A stretch of DNA of 64,000 bases from Alcanivorax sediminis (GCF_009601165.1 NZ_WIRE01000001.1:2232001-2296000); one strand, 5' to 3'; counted from the stretch's first letter, positions 35,401 to 44,193 are shown. Notes: generated by a model not told the origin, from the sequence alone. Numbers and translations: made by a program.

Positions 35401-37228
35401 ACACATCCAGCTGGTGGCTGCCTTTAACCACCTGCATATCTTCATCGACCCCCATCCGGATCCCGCTCGTACCTACCGGGAACGGCAGCGATTGTTTACC
35501 ACCAAAGGGGCGACCTGGGATGATTTTGATCGCACTTGCCTTTCCGAGGGCGGTGAGATTTATCCCCGTTCCGCCAAGAATATTCGTCTGAGCCCCCAGG
35601 CCTGCGAGGCGCTGGGCATTGAGCAGAGCAGCCTGACGCCAGCGGAGTTGATTCAGGCGATTCTCAAGGCGCCCGTGGAACTGCTCTGGAATGGCGGGAT
35701 TGGTACCTATGTGAAAGGAAGCCATGAAAGTCACGCCCAGGTCGGCGACAGAGCCAACGATGCCATACGCATTAATGGCCGTGAGTTGCGCTGCAAGGTG
35801 GTGGGTGAGGGCGGCAATCTGGGGCTGACCCAGCTTGGCCGGGTGGAGTACGCGCTGCATGGTGGGCATATCAACACCGATGCCATTGATAACTCCGGAG
35901 GCGTGCACAGCTCTGACCGGGAAGTGAATATCAAGATTCCCCTTAATCAGATGCTCAAGGCCGGGACGCTGACCCATAGCGAGCGGGACCCTTTACTGGA
36001 AGTCATGACCGGAGACGTGGCCGACGCCGTTTTGCGGGATAACTACGTGCAAAGTCTGGCGCTCAGTCTCCTGGAATACGATGCGGCCAGCAGGCTGGAA
36101 GAGCATGCCAGCCATCTGCGAATGCTGGAGCGTCAGGGGGCGCTCACTCGAACAGTGGAATTTCTTCCGGATGATGAAAGTCTGACCGAGCGCCGTAGCC
36201 GGGGGAACGGGCTCACCCGTCCCGAGCTGTCGGTGCTGCTTTCCTACACCAAGAATGCCCTGTTCGATGCACTGCTGGCCTCAGATGTACCTGATGATCC
36301 GTTCTTTGACCGGGATGTTTTGAGCTATTTTCCAAAAGCACTGGTGGAGAACTACAGGGAGGCGCTGCTTAGTCACGGGCTACGCCGGGAGTTGATTGCC
36401 ACCGTGCTGGCCAACGCGGTGGTGAACCGTATGGGCTTTGCCTTTGTGCATCGCTTCGCTGATGAGCATGGCCTGTCCCTGCATCGGTTGGTCAAGGCCT
36501 ATGCCATGGCGCATGCCGTGTTCGATGCGGATGAGTACTGGAAGACAGTGGACCGACTGGATGGGACCGTGGATAGCCAGGTACAGCTGCGCTTGTATGG
36601 GCGTGTGACCGGTCTGCTGAAACACATGACCACCTGGTTACTATTCTACAAGTGGGGGCGCCGCCCGGTGGCGGAGGCCGTGAGCCGCTTTCAATCGGCG
36701 ATCGTAGAGCTTGAACAGTGGTTGCCGGAGATCTTGCCGGGAGGATATCAGGATGACTGGCAGCAAGCGGTGGCAGGCATGGGAGAGGACGGGGTGCCCG
36801 AGAAAGAAGCTCGCATCCTGGCCAACACCATGGTGCTTGGCAGTGCGCCGGATATTGCCGAGCTGGCCTCCCAGGCGCAGGTGCCATTGAAGCTGGCGGC
36901 GGAGGTCTATTTCACTGTAGGTGACCGGCTCAACATACTCTGGCTATTGTCGGCCATTGTGGATCTCAGCGTGAATGGCAAGTGGCAGGCGCTGGCCAGA
37001 GCCAATCTTCGAGAAGATTGCTATCGGCTCCATCGCCAGGTGGCCGCCCGGGTGCTGGAACAGGAGGGCGAGAATGCTGACCAGCGTTTTGAGGCCTGGT
37101 TGGGAAAATCTACCAACAAGATTGAGTTCAGCATCCGTCGTCTTAAGGGGCTTCAGGCAGATAGTCGCCATGACTTCATGACACTGGCGGTGGGCGTGAG
37201 AGAGCTTCGCAAGTTACGCTTTTTGTAG
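32429..37228 (+). CDS. gdhB: NAD-specific glutamate dehydrogenase, large (GDH-180 type)
   Basis: This 1,599-residue enzyme belongs to the L_180 class of NAD-dependent glutamate dehydrogenases, which deaminate glutamate to 2-oxoglutarate in catabolism. A long N-terminal regulatory region (about 1-700; ACT-like segments are expected in the family) precedes the catalytic part. That part has RGGPVARGGLRWSDRREDFRTE (about 790-812), KNAIIVPVGAKGGFVVK, GIGDMGGDVFGNG (nucleotide-binding loop, about 975) and NGGIGTYVKG. An additional C-terminal helical domain follows. The length is close to the pseudomonad enzyme. GGAGAAAAGG precedes the ATG. It is probably monocistronic. Confidence 0.95.
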   Translation: MQDDIAQRQTLMLAQLERMLTAQIDPKDQPLFRSFLTGYFEMASHAALNARTPEHLFRLACDHWQMAQQRDQELLIEVCPPERTGELACLRTVCTDIPFLVDSVAMAVRDADTAIDWTIHPVLRIRRNDDGQISHIDGVGDGEHPAESLIYMEFEPLGSEQEYQALREQLELVLGELRGVVQDFHAMLDHLRATQQNLSQEYPGRDQEELAEARAFIEWLQQEHFTFLGYARSHAHNVGEVTQVQLDNDAGLGLARAGSRHADADQFIAPHEEMAKYITHGRLVVVTKANMRSSIHHPHYMDVISIKRLAPDGSVEGTDRYIGLFSLDAYINRPRDIPLIRRKVNHVLERSRLPERSHSGKHLRDIIYQLPRDELFQCSEDELFHMCMGIRALRDRDHLRLFLRRDRYGRFYSCMVYLSREQFSRELRDKVTDELKRLCNGLSVERTVDFLREGLARIHCIIRIPQGTQLGMTEGQVEERLLVVTRSWSDQLRAILREEGEEGIALAMRYGDAFPVGYQENTSALEAAADIHYLSQLSEHQPVLPSLSVSNEDSSACPTFLRLFSLGKPLGLSDILPLLENFGLRVVSQEPTRLCLRDGPDQWVQSFSVRVHGDCALGPVQQKRFFEEAFLACWKGITENDGLHRLVLLAGLNARQVVCLRVLTRYLVQTELPFSQGYMEQLLADNAVIARLLVQQFENRFDPSLDEDRRQREGVVLAQTLDHELDQVASLDADRVLRAFLSVVRAGLRTNFYQPDAEGKVKPYVSLKLDPTLVAELPPPLPMYETFVYSPQMEGIHLRGGPVARGGLRWSDRREDFRTEVLGLVKAQMVKNAIIVPVGAKGGFVVKQGSPANREAWQQQGVECYKQLIRGLLDITDNREGDSVVSPSSVVRHDVDDPYLVVAADKGTATFSDIANGLADEYDFWLGDAFASGGSVGYDHKKMGITARGAWESVKRHFREMGKDIQQQPFTVAGIGDMGGDVFGNGMLLSEHIQLVAAFNHLHIFIDPHPDPARTYRERQRLFTTKGATWDDFDRTCLSEGGEIYPRSAKNIRLSPQACEALGIEQSSLTPAELIQAILKAPVELLWNGGIGTYVKGSHESHAQVGDRANDAIRINGRELRCKVVGEGGNLGLTQLGRVEYALHGGHINTDAIDNSGGVHSSDREVNIKIPLNQMLKAGTLTHSERDPLLEVMTGDVADAVLRDNYVQSLALSLLEYDAASRLEEHASHLRMLERQGALTRTVEFLPDDESLTERRSRGNGLTRPELSVLLSYTKNALFDALLASDVPDDPFFDRDVLSYFPKALVENYREALLSHGLRRELIATVLANAVVNRMGFAFVHRFADEHGLSLHRLVKAYAMAHAVFDADEYWKTVDRLDGTVDSQVQLRLYGRVTGLLKHMTTWLLFYKWGRRPVAEAVSRFQSAIVELEQWLPEILPGGYQDDWQQAVAGMGEDGVPEKEARILANTMVLGSAPDIAELASQAQVPLKLAAEVYFTVGDRLNILWLLSAIVDLSVNGKWQALARANLREDCYRLHRQVAARVLEQEGENADQRFEAWLGKSTNKIEFSIRRLKGLQADSRHDFMTLAVGVRELRKLRFL

Positions 37229-37328
37229 CCGTTAGCGTTGCGCCAAACGCTCATTCGCGAGCCGGGATGATCTGGCCGGCAAGAGCGGTGGGTGCTGCCA
37301 CAGACACTGAAAAAACATTGAGCCGCTG

Positions 37329-37372
37329 CTCCTGTTGATATACTGTACGTAAAGACAGTATATCAACAGGAG
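37329..37372. promoter_or_regulatory. LexA box in an 18-bp perfect inverted repeat; SOS-type promoter
   Basis: The arms CTCCTGTTGATATACTGT (37329-37346) and its exact complement (37355-37372) flank an 8-base spacer. The inner part is CTGT-N8-ACAG (37343-37358), a LexA-box match. TTGATA (37336-37341) and TATATC (37359-37364) are 17 bp apart and would place the LexA box between -35 and -10. The outer right arm contains the AGGAG ribosome-binding site of the radical SAM gene. Repression by LexA and induction by DNA damage are inferred. Confidence 0.8.
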
Positions 37373-37377
37373 TGGGT

Positions 37378-38418
37378 ATGCCTGCCGTAAATCGGGGAAC
37401 GCTCAGTCAGATGCCGGGCCGCTTTGCTGTTTCGCACAGCGAGATGGATGAGGGACCAGTTAATCGTCCGACCCGTTATCACCGCGAGTTGGCCAAGAGC
37501 ATTATCATAACCAATCGCAGTCCGGACTTGCCCTTCGCCCAGAGCATCAATCCTTATCGAGGCTGTGAGCATGGCTGTATTTATTGCTATGCCCGGCCGA
37601 ACCATGCCTACGTGGATCTTTCCCCCGGTCAGGACTTTGAAAGTGAGATCTTCTGCAAGGAAAACGCAGCAGAAGTGCTCCGCGAAAGCCTGCGAAAGCC
37701 CGGCTACCGCTGCCAGCCAGTGGTACTGGGCACGGCCACAGACCCTTATCAACCGGCAGAGCGCGAACGACGTCTGACCCGAGAGTTGCTACAGGTGCTG
37801 GCGGACTGCCAGCACCCCTTCAGCCTGATAACCAAGAGTACGCTGGTGCTGCGTGACCTGGATCTGATCGCCCCGATGGCCAAAGCGGGGAGAGCGAGCG
37901 TTACCGTCTCTGTTACTACCCTGGATAACCGCCTCAAGGCACAGCTTGAGCCCCGTGCCAGTGGCGGCAAGGAACGCCTGCGTGCCATTCGTGAGTTGAG
38001 TCGCGCTGGTGTGCCGGTATCGGTGCTGGTGGCACCAGTGATTCCCTTTATCAATGACCATGAGCTGGAAGACATAGTTGGTCAGGTGGCACAGGCGGGT
38101 GCGGAGCACGCCGGATATGTGGTGTTGCGTTTACCCCATGAGGTTGGCCCACTCTGGCAAGCGTGGCTTGAGGAGCATTACCCGGACCGGGCAGAAAAGG
38201 TCATGTCGGTCATGCGAGATCTGCACGGCGGCGCTATTTATGACAGTCGCTGGCATCATAGACAAAGCGGTCAGGGAGCCTGGTCCCATCTGCTGCGACA
38301 GCGATTTGAAACTGCATGCCGTGGGGCTGGCTTGGCTGCGCGGGAATCCATGACACTGGATAGCTCTGGTTTTGTTCCCCCGGGCCCTGAAGGGCAGTTG
38401 GCACTGTGGGAGGCATGA
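37378..38418 (+). CDS. PA0069-type radical SAM protein
   Basis: This 346-residue protein has the radical SAM cluster motif CEHGCIYCYARP (about 62-73) and TATDPYQPAERERRLTRELL (about 121-140), typical of the PA0069/Rv2578c family, distantly related to spore photoproduct lyase. The reaction is not established. The upstream LexA box points to a role in the DNA-damage response. The ATG at 37378 has AGGAG 5 bases upstream; a GTG at 37372 is in frame but lies inside the ribosome-binding site. It appears to be transcribed alone. Confidence 0.85.
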   Translation: MPAVNRGTLSQMPGRFAVSHSEMDEGPVNRPTRYHRELAKSIIITNRSPDLPFAQSINPYRGCEHGCIYCYARPNHAYVDLSPGQDFESEIFCKENAAEVLRESLRKPGYRCQPVVLGTATDPYQPAERERRLTRELLQVLADCQHPFSLITKSTLVLRDLDLIAPMAKAGRASVTVSVTTLDNRLKAQLEPRASGGKERLRAIRELSRAGVPVSVLVAPVIPFINDHELEDIVGQVAQAGAEHAGYVVLRLPHEVGPLWQAWLEEHYPDRAEKVMSVMRDLHGGAIYDSRWHHRQSGQGAWSHLLRQRFETACRGAGLAARESMTLDSSGFVPPGPEGQLALWEA

Positions 38419-38608
38419 TGCGCTGTTCGTTAGACGTCATTAGCGAGGAGGAGAGTCGGCGTTTGGATGTGGGCATATCGTGCTGATTTAAAAAAAGAAA
38501 TTTTCACTGCAGATATTTTGGATCCGGGCTTCCGTGCAGGTTTTTCTGGCCTGATTTCCTTGGCTTTGCTATTTTAGTGACCCTTGGTTACTTAAATGGA
38601 GATTGAAG

Positions 38609-39385
38609 ATGGAATCAGCAGCATTGCGCGCAGTTGTAGTGACCGGTGCCAGCGCCGGTATTGGTGAACAGTTTGCCCGGCAACTGGCGGTGGCTGGTCA
38701 CCATCTGGTTCTGGTAGCGAGGCGTCTTGATCGTTTGGAGGCACTGGGCAGTGAGCTGCAGGAGCGTCATAACATTCAGGTTGTCTGCATTGCCTGTGAT
38801 CTTGCCAAGCCTTCTGCCGCAGAAGAGCTTGTCGCTGCGCTGGCAGAGAAACAGGTTGAAGTTACCGGCCTGATCAATAATGCCGGTTTCGGTGATCGTG
38901 GTTTTGTCGAAGCGCTTTCCTTGCAGCGTCAGCTTGACATGATTCAGGTAAATGTAACGTCACTCGTTGACCTGACCTGGCGTTTGTTGCCGGGACTGAA
39001 AAAAGTCGCCAACAGCTTCATTATCAACGTGGCTTCGACAGCGGCCTTCCAGGCCGGTCCTAACATGGCGGTATATTACGCCAGCAAGGCGTTCGTGCTT
39101 TCCTTTTCCGAGGCTCTGCATGAGGAGCTTAAAGGCGATGGTGTGGCGGTCAGCGCGCTGTGTCCAGGGGCAACAGATTCCGAATTTGCCAGCGAGGCGA
39201 ACATGACAGAGACCATGCTGTTCAAGGCCGGGACAATGAGCGCTGAAGACGTTGTGCGTAAAGCATTGGCAGCACGCCGCCGTGCGATCGTCATTCCTGG
39301 TTTGAAGAACCTGCTGCTGGTCTGGATGGGCAAATTGTCACCACGTATGATTACACGCCGTTTGGCTGGTATCCTGCAGGCATGA
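38609..39385 (+). CDS. Short-chain dehydrogenase/reductase (SDR)
   Basis: The protein has 258 residues. VVVTGASAGIGEQFARQL (8-25) is the cofactor turn, and LVARRLDRL suggests NADP preference (Arg after strand 2). LINNAGFGDRG (about 90), the catalytic Ser in INVASTAAF and YYASKAFVLSF (about 151) complete the active site. It resembles the DltE/YqjQ-like SDRs that act on lipid or ketone substrates. The start ATG has GGAG 7 bases upstream. Its stop overlaps the next gene start (ATGA), so SDR, TetR regulator and hydrolase form one operon. Confidence 0.88.
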   Translation: MESAALRAVVVTGASAGIGEQFARQLAVAGHHLVLVARRLDRLEALGSELQERHNIQVVCIACDLAKPSAAEELVAALAEKQVEVTGLINNAGFGDRGFVEALSLQRQLDMIQVNVTSLVDLTWRLLPGLKKVANSFIINVASTAAFQAGPNMAVYYASKAFVLSFSEALHEELKGDGVAVSALCPGATDSEFASEANMTETMLFKAGTMSAEDVVRKALAARRRAIVIPGLKNLLLVWMGKLSPRMITRRLAGILQA

Positions 39386-39999
39386 ATTCTTGTTGTTTCC
39401 AACGCGCCCGTTCGCCTGAGCAAAAGGCAGAGCGACGGGCGCAAATACTCCAGGCTGCTGAGGACGCTTTTGAAAGCGACCGCTTTCAGGCGGTAGCGCT
39501 GGTCGATATCGCCAGACAGGCAGGTGTCACCAAGGCGGCCCTGTACCGCTATTTTCCCTCCAAAGAAGCCCTCTTTCTTGCGCTTTACCTGAGCGAGCTG
39601 GAGGCCTTGGCTGACATTGAGCTTCAGGGTGGCAAGCCGCTTTGGGAGCAGATGGCGGATGTGCTGATACAGCAGCGGTTATTCTGCCGCCTCACGGCTA
39701 TTCTCCACTCGGTGCTGGAGCAGAACCTTGATGTTCAGCAAGCACGGGATTTCAAACAGACCCTGTTGAAACACTTCGCCGTTCTGAGTGGTCGGTTGCA
39801 GCAGCATTATTCGTTGCCCGCAGACAAGGTAAACAAGTATCTCATGCAGGTTCAGCAAAGCATTATCGGTTGCTGGATCGTGAGCAATCCGGCCCCGGTG
39901 ATAGATCACCTCCTGACAGAGCCCCCCCTGAGTATCTTTCGGGTAGAGTTCGCTGAGGCCCTCCGGCAGCAGCTGAAGGCCTTGGAGTCGGCGTTGTAG
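39382..39999 (+). CDS. TetR family transcriptional regulator
   Basis: This 205-residue protein has the TetR N-terminal helix-turn-helix (RRAQILQAAEDAFESDRFQAVALVDIARQAGVTKAALYRYFPSKEALFLALY, about 19-70) and an unspecific ligand-binding helical domain. It overlaps the SDR by 4 bp and the hydrolase by 1 bp, so it is the middle gene of a three-gene operon. It probably regulates this operon, but no palindromic operator is obvious upstream of 38609. Confidence 0.88.
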   Translation: MNSCCFQRARSPEQKAERRAQILQAAEDAFESDRFQAVALVDIARQAGVTKAALYRYFPSKEALFLALYLSELEALADIELQGGKPLWEQMADVLIQQRLFCRLTAILHSVLEQNLDVQQARDFKQTLLKHFAVLSGRLQQHYSLPADKVNKYLMQVQQSIIGCWIVSNPAPVIDHLLTEPPLSIFRVEFAEALRQQLKALESAL

Positions 40000-40649
40000 T
40001 GTTGTCGGATGCCCCCCTTCCCGAGCTATTAATCACTTCGGCAAAAAATCCCCGTGCAGTGTTGCTGCTTGCGCATGGCGCGGGTGCCCCCATGGACAGC
40101 GATTTCATGAATGCCATGGCCGATGCGGTGGCGGCACAGGGCATCAGCGTGGCGAGATTTGAGTTTCCCTACATGCATCGCCGCCGTATCGAGGGCCGAC
40201 AATTCCCGCCCGACCGTGCGCCGAAGTTGATTGAGCATTTCAGCAGGGTAGTGGAGCAGGCCAGATCAATTGAGTTGCCAGTCTGGATTGGTGGCAAGTC
40301 CATGGGTGGACGTATGGCCTCTATGTTGGCGGCTGATTCGACTTTACAAGACAGCCCGGTGCAAGGTGTGGTGGCTCTGGGGTATCCTTTCCACCCACCA
40401 GGAAAGCCGGAGAAAGTTCGAACAGGACATCTTGGTGAGCTGACGGTTCCGATGCTTGTCTGTCAGGGCGACCGGGATCCGTTTGGCAAGGTTGATGAAG
40501 TGTCAGGGTATGACTTGCCTCCATCCATCCAGGTGCATTGGATGGAAAGTGGAGATCATGATCTCAGACCTCTCAAGCGTAGCGGATTGAGCCAGTCGGA
40601 CTTGATATCAAAAGCCGCAAGCCAGATTGGCATTTTCGTTACATCATAA
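39999..40649 (+). CDS. Alpha/beta-hydrolase, Tex30/KANL3 type
   Basis: The protein has 216 residues. AVLLLAHGAGAPMDSDFM (about 20-37) and the nucleophile elbow IGGKSMGGRMASML (about 97-110) mark the alpha/beta-hydrolase fold of the Tex30/KANL3-like group. The catalytic Asp is probably in QGDRDPFG (about 165) and the His in ESGDHDLRPL (about 187). The start is a GTG whose first base is the last base of the upstream stop; a TTG follows directly. The substrate is unknown. It may act with the SDR of the same operon. Confidence 0.82.
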   Translation: MLSDAPLPELLITSAKNPRAVLLLAHGAGAPMDSDFMNAMADAVAAQGISVARFEFPYMHRRRIEGRQFPPDRAPKLIEHFSRVVEQARSIELPVWIGGKSMGGRMASMLAADSTLQDSPVQGVVALGYPFHPPGKPEKVRTGHLGELTVPMLVCQGDRDPFGKVDEVSGYDLPPSIQVHWMESGDHDLRPLKRSGLSQSDLISKAASQIGIFVTS

Positions 40650-40676
40650 AACTCAATTGTTCGTTTGGGGATATGC

Positions 40677-42077
40677 ATGGATGCATGTGGTTACCATGTT
40701 CGCAAGTCAGCGAGCTGGGTATGTGAAGGATGCAATAAACCCTATTGCACTCAATGTGTACCGGGGGGAGAAGCGAATTTCAAGCGAGGGCAGCCTCGCT
40801 GTCCGCTTTGTAGCCAGCGCCTTGATTGGCGTGGTGACGGTGTACCGCGGCTTCCGTTCTGGAAGCGTTCCAGTGAGATCATGGGTTATCCTCTAAGACC
40901 ACCGGCACTGTGGTTGTTGCTCTTGTTTGGCCTTGCCAATGTCATGCTGAGCAACATGATGACCTTTCTGTTCTTCCTGTTTGTCTCTACCTTGCTATCT
41001 GTTTATGCGATGCTGGTTATTGCTGATGTGGCACGGGATAACTGGACTCCGCCGTCCCCCATGGATGGGATCTCGGAAGGTGGTTTGCTGTTTCGCCAGA
41101 TTGGGCTACTGCTTGTTCTTTTTACCGGCCCGTTCCTTTTCGCCTCTGTTTCCATGGTGCTTGCCCTCGGCCTGCTCGCCCTGGCTACCTTCATACTGCC
41201 TGCGGCACTCATGCTGCTGGCGCTTAGTGGCTCCTTGCTCATGGCGTTGAACCCTCTGCGCTGGCTGCAATTGATCCTGACGGTGGGGGCATCCTACCTG
41301 CTGTTGTGGTTGGCGGTGATGGGGGTGACTGCGGCACCTGCACTGCTTGAGTCAGGCGAAGCGCTACCAGCACTGGTCTTTGTCGGGGCGACTTTTTCTG
41401 CTTACACAACCCTTGTTGCTGCGGCGATGATGGGCGCTATGCTCAACCAAAAGGCTCGCCAGCTGGGTTTGGCAATAGATGAAGACCGTGGTCGCTCTCT
41501 TCCGGAGGATGAATACGAGGTGGCGGAAGTGCTGGGTGGAGCACATATCTATGCTCAGGAGGGCCGCCTTCAGGATGCACTTGCAGTCGTGAATAGAGGT
41601 CTGACGACATTGCCTACTCATCCTGAGCTTAACAGGCGTCGCTTACGACTGTTGAAGTTGCTGGGTAAAGAATCGCCATGGTTGGAGCAATTAGCACGGT
41701 TCGTACGGCATCAGCTGGGCAGCGGAAATGCGGGGACGGCGGTGCAGATCTGGCTGGAGGCGGTCCAACAACAGCCGGAGCTTCGTTTTGAGGATGACCC
41801 TGCATTATGTCTGTCGCTTGCAAAAGCCCTCTATGAGCGCGGCCGTATCCGTGAGGCCCAGCAACTATTGGTGAATCTTCACCAGCGTGCACCACAGTTC
41901 AAGGGGCTAGGTGAAGCGTATATGTTACTTGCGCGGCTTTACCTTGAGTTGGGCAGTGCAGATACCGCAAAGAGGCTGGTTGGATTTGTGAAAAAACACT
42001 TTCCACAAGACCATGACAGCCAGCAGGGAATGGTCACTGCGAACTTGCTGGAACGGCTGCAAAGCCAGAGCGGATGA
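40677..42077 (+). CDS. Membrane protein with N-terminal zinc finger and TPR-like C-terminus
   Basis: The 466-residue protein has a B-box-like cysteine-rich N-terminus with C and H residues in MDACGYHVRKSASWVCEGC and CTQCVPGG...CPLCSQRL (1-45). Five or so transmembrane helices follow (about 70-255). A soluble helical C-terminal half (about 285-466) has TPR-like units (AHIYAQEGRLQDALAVVNRGL, LAKALYERGRIREAQQLLVNL, YMLLARLYLELGSADTAKRLV). The frame is open to a TTG at 40665, but the ATG at 40677 follows GGGG. A role in protein quality control or assembly is possible but not shown. It ends 5 bp from the convergent rhomboid gene. Confidence 0.65.
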   Translation: MDACGYHVRKSASWVCEGCNKPYCTQCVPGGEANFKRGQPRCPLCSQRLDWRGDGVPRLPFWKRSSEIMGYPLRPPALWLLLLFGLANVMLSNMMTFLFFLFVSTLLSVYAMLVIADVARDNWTPPSPMDGISEGGLLFRQIGLLLVLFTGPFLFASVSMVLALGLLALATFILPAALMLLALSGSLLMALNPLRWLQLILTVGASYLLLWLAVMGVTAAPALLESGEALPALVFVGATFSAYTTLVAAAMMGAMLNQKARQLGLAIDEDRGRSLPEDEYEVAEVLGGAHIYAQEGRLQDALAVVNRGLTTLPTHPELNRRRLRLLKLLGKESPWLEQLARFVRHQLGSGNAGTAVQIWLEAVQQQPELRFEDDPALCLSLAKALYERGRIREAQQLLVNLHQRAPQFKGLGEAYMLLARLYLELGSADTAKRLVGFVKKHFPQDHDSQQGMVTANLLERLQSQSG

Positions 42078-42082
42078 CGCGG

Positions 42083-43417
42083 TTAGGAGCTTTTCAGTTC
42101 AAGCTGTTGGCTGAGTTTTTCCATTCGCGGATGCTGCCATTGTTTATCCTGTAATTCTGACACAATGGCCTTGGCAACAAGAGGCCGCTTTTGGAGCCAT
42201 GCCAATTCGGCCAACAGGAGCTGGAAGGGCGGAGGCAGACGCGTTGTGTCTCCCCCAAGCTCCTCATACTCCTGCCATAGCCAAGTAAGCAGAGCGGCTT
42301 TGCCCGGCTGGCTGTTAAGGGTTTTCATTCCATCTTGCATGGCCTTGTCGAGCTGTTTCTGGCGTTTACCCATCTCCAGGTAAAATGCCCACAGTGGGCG
42401 ACTGGCTGGATATTTTTCCAGCCACTGTCGGCTGCGAGCCTGGGCATCACCAAAACGCAGTTCTTCGGCCAGTCGAAGGCATGCCTCAGGTACTTGCTGG
42501 TGTTGTTCTCTCTTTGCTTGATCTGTCTGGTTGGAAGTCTGGTGACCGCTGTGTGGCAAAATGAAGGCAAGCAACAAACCGGTAATCAGGCCCCCGGCAT
42601 GAGCCATGTAGGCAACGTTGCTCTCTACGGTTGCTGATTGAACCAATTCCCACCCCAGCCACACAGGAAAAAGAATTAGCGCGGGGGCGCGAAAGCTCCC
42701 AAAAACGAACCCCAGTGTATAAAAGAACTCCACCTTGCGAAGACGATAGGTACCAGCGTAGAGCCCCATTATCCCCGAGATGGCACCTGAGGCGCCGACC
42801 AGAGGAACACCGCTTTCAGGGTCCACGAGGATAAACAATGCACCGGCACCAATGCCGGCGATCAGATAGGCTGCGCTAAACCTGAAGGCTCCCCAGTACC
42901 GCTCCATGGCGGCGCCAAAGATAATCAGCCAAACCATATTTCCGAGAAGGTGAAACCAGTCACCATGCATAAACATGGATGATATAAAGGTGGTCGCAGT
43001 TGGTTTGTCAGGAATGAGCCCCCAGAGGAATGGGGAGTAGCTGGTGATCCAATCCTCAAGCTCTCCGCGCAATTGCCGCCATTGTTCCGTAGGTGGGTTG
43101 GTTTGCCAATGCTCGCTGACATGACGACTGAAGGCCTGATTAAACCAGCCATAGGTAAGCATGAACTCCGGTCCACGGTTTTCCATGGCAACCGCATCGG
43201 CGTAGGTTGAACTGTCCTGATATGACAGCCACTTCAGCAAAAGCGGAGCCTCATAGGCTGCCAGGGCCTCCAGCTGCTGATCACTAAGCGGCGTTTCGAT
43301 CTGGTTGTCGCGGTGAGTGGTGGCCGCATAGATAATGGTGTTGATGATAATCAGAAAAATACACAACCAAGGGGTTGAGCGTTGGCCGGTATTTTCTCCG
43401 ACGGGCAATATCAGCAT
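42083..43417 (-). CDS. Rhomboid family intramembrane serine protease
   Basis: This protein of 444 residues has an N-terminal helix (STPWLCIFLIIINTIIYAAT), a lumenal/periplasmic insert (about 40-140) and the rhomboid core: HGDWFHLLGNMVWL (about 150), catalytic Ser in LVGASGAISGIMGL (about 220) and catalytic His in VAYMAHAGGLITGLLL (about 280). A soluble, TPR-like C-terminal region follows (about 310-444). It is longer than GlpG and not of the short rhombosortase class. The ATG at 43417 has GGAAGGA 9 bases upstream. Substrates are unknown. Confidence 0.88.
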   Translation of the reverse strand: MLILPVGENTGQRSTPWLCIFLIIINTIIYAATTHRDNQIETPLSDQQLEALAAYEAPLLLKWLSYQDSSTYADAVAMENRGPEFMLTYGWFNQAFSRHVSEHWQTNPPTEQWRQLRGELEDWITSYSPFLWGLIPDKPTATTFISSMFMHGDWFHLLGNMVWLIIFGAAMERYWGAFRFSAAYLIAGIGAGALFILVDPESGVPLVGASGAISGIMGLYAGTYRLRKVEFFYTLGFVFGSFRAPALILFPVWLGWELVQSATVESNVAYMAHAGGLITGLLLAFILPHSGHQTSNQTDQAKREQHQQVPEACLRLAEELRFGDAQARSRQWLEKYPASRPLWAFYLEMGKRQKQLDKAMQDGMKTLNSQPGKAALLTWLWQEYEELGGDTTRLPPPFQLLLAELAWLQKRPLVAKAIVSELQDKQWQHPRMEKLSQQLELKSS

Positions 43418-43583
43418 TGTGATGATTCCTTCCCAAGACAGTCGCAAGCCTTCCTGGCTGCGTTAAGCGTCTGATTCCATTTTTTGGGGAAGTGTAGCCT
43501 GCCAGAGGGCAAAGCGGGAGGGTAGATGCTGAGTAGGGCGGGGTAGGTGCGCCTGCAAATGGCAGGCGCAGGGGCACTCTGCT

Positions 43584-44051
43584 TTATTTCGCAGGCTTCT
43601 CGCTAATCCACAGGTTGATGGTGCCTTCAACGACCACCGTGCCATCGTTGCGCATGGCCTTCACTGTTACCGGCAGATCGCCGGGCTTCCAGTCCTCCGG
43701 GTTGACTTCGGCAATGGCGGTGATGTCCGTGGTGGCCTTGGCGGTGTAGTTCACGCTCATTCCCTTGGGAATCCAGCGCAGATGCTTCGGGATAGAAGAC
43801 TCGGCCATGGCGCCCATGGCGCATTCGAGTGCGTTACAGATGGCAATCACATGGACGGTCTGGATGTGATTCTCAACGCCTTTACGTTTCTTGAACTTAA
43901 CTTCACAGAAATTCGGTCGCAGTTCAGTAATCACTGGGGTGATAGTGGCGAAGTAGGGGGCTTTGCGGCTGAACATCATTGAGAACAGCTTTCTGCCAGC
44001 AGGCAGCTTCAGCGCTTTTTCGTAAAGGTTAAGCAAGTAGTTGTCGCTCAT
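43584..44051 (-). CDS. DUF4442 hotdog-fold protein (thioesterase-like)
   Basis: This 155-residue protein has a hotdog-fold pattern: ITELRPNFCEVKFKKRKGVENHIQTVHVIAICNALECAMGAMAE, then VNYTAKATTDITAIAEV and NLWISEKPAK. It matches the DUF4442 group, which is related to acyl-CoA thioesterases. The frame runs to 44093, but the ATG at 44051 has GGAG 8 bases upstream and gives the normal MSDNYLLNLYEKALKL start. The substrate is not known. It is divergent from the DUF748 gene. Confidence 0.75.
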   Translation of the reverse strand: MSDNYLLNLYEKALKLPAGRKLFSMMFSRKAPYFATITPVITELRPNFCEVKFKKRKGVENHIQTVHVIAICNALECAMGAMAESSIPKHLRWIPKGMSVNYTAKATTDITAIAEVNPEDWKPGDLPVTVKAMRNDGTVVVEGTINLWISEKPAK

Positions 44052-44193
44052 GGGCGTGGCTCCAGGTGGCTCTCTTGGTGAGAATGAGGCCATTTTCCAC
44101 GGTGGTCATCAGTGTGCAATGGGTTTTGGGCGCGTGCTCGCCGCGCAACTGCTACCATTGCGTCAGGATTGAAAAAGGTATGAGGGATTGGTT

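Noticed and set aside
42083..43417. Rhomboid protein as the rhombosortase for the GlyGly-CTERM-like lipoprotein
   Set aside because: It is about twice the length of rhombosortases and has a TPR-like tail. It sits over 30 kb away and convergent to an unrelated gene, so there is no support for the pairing.
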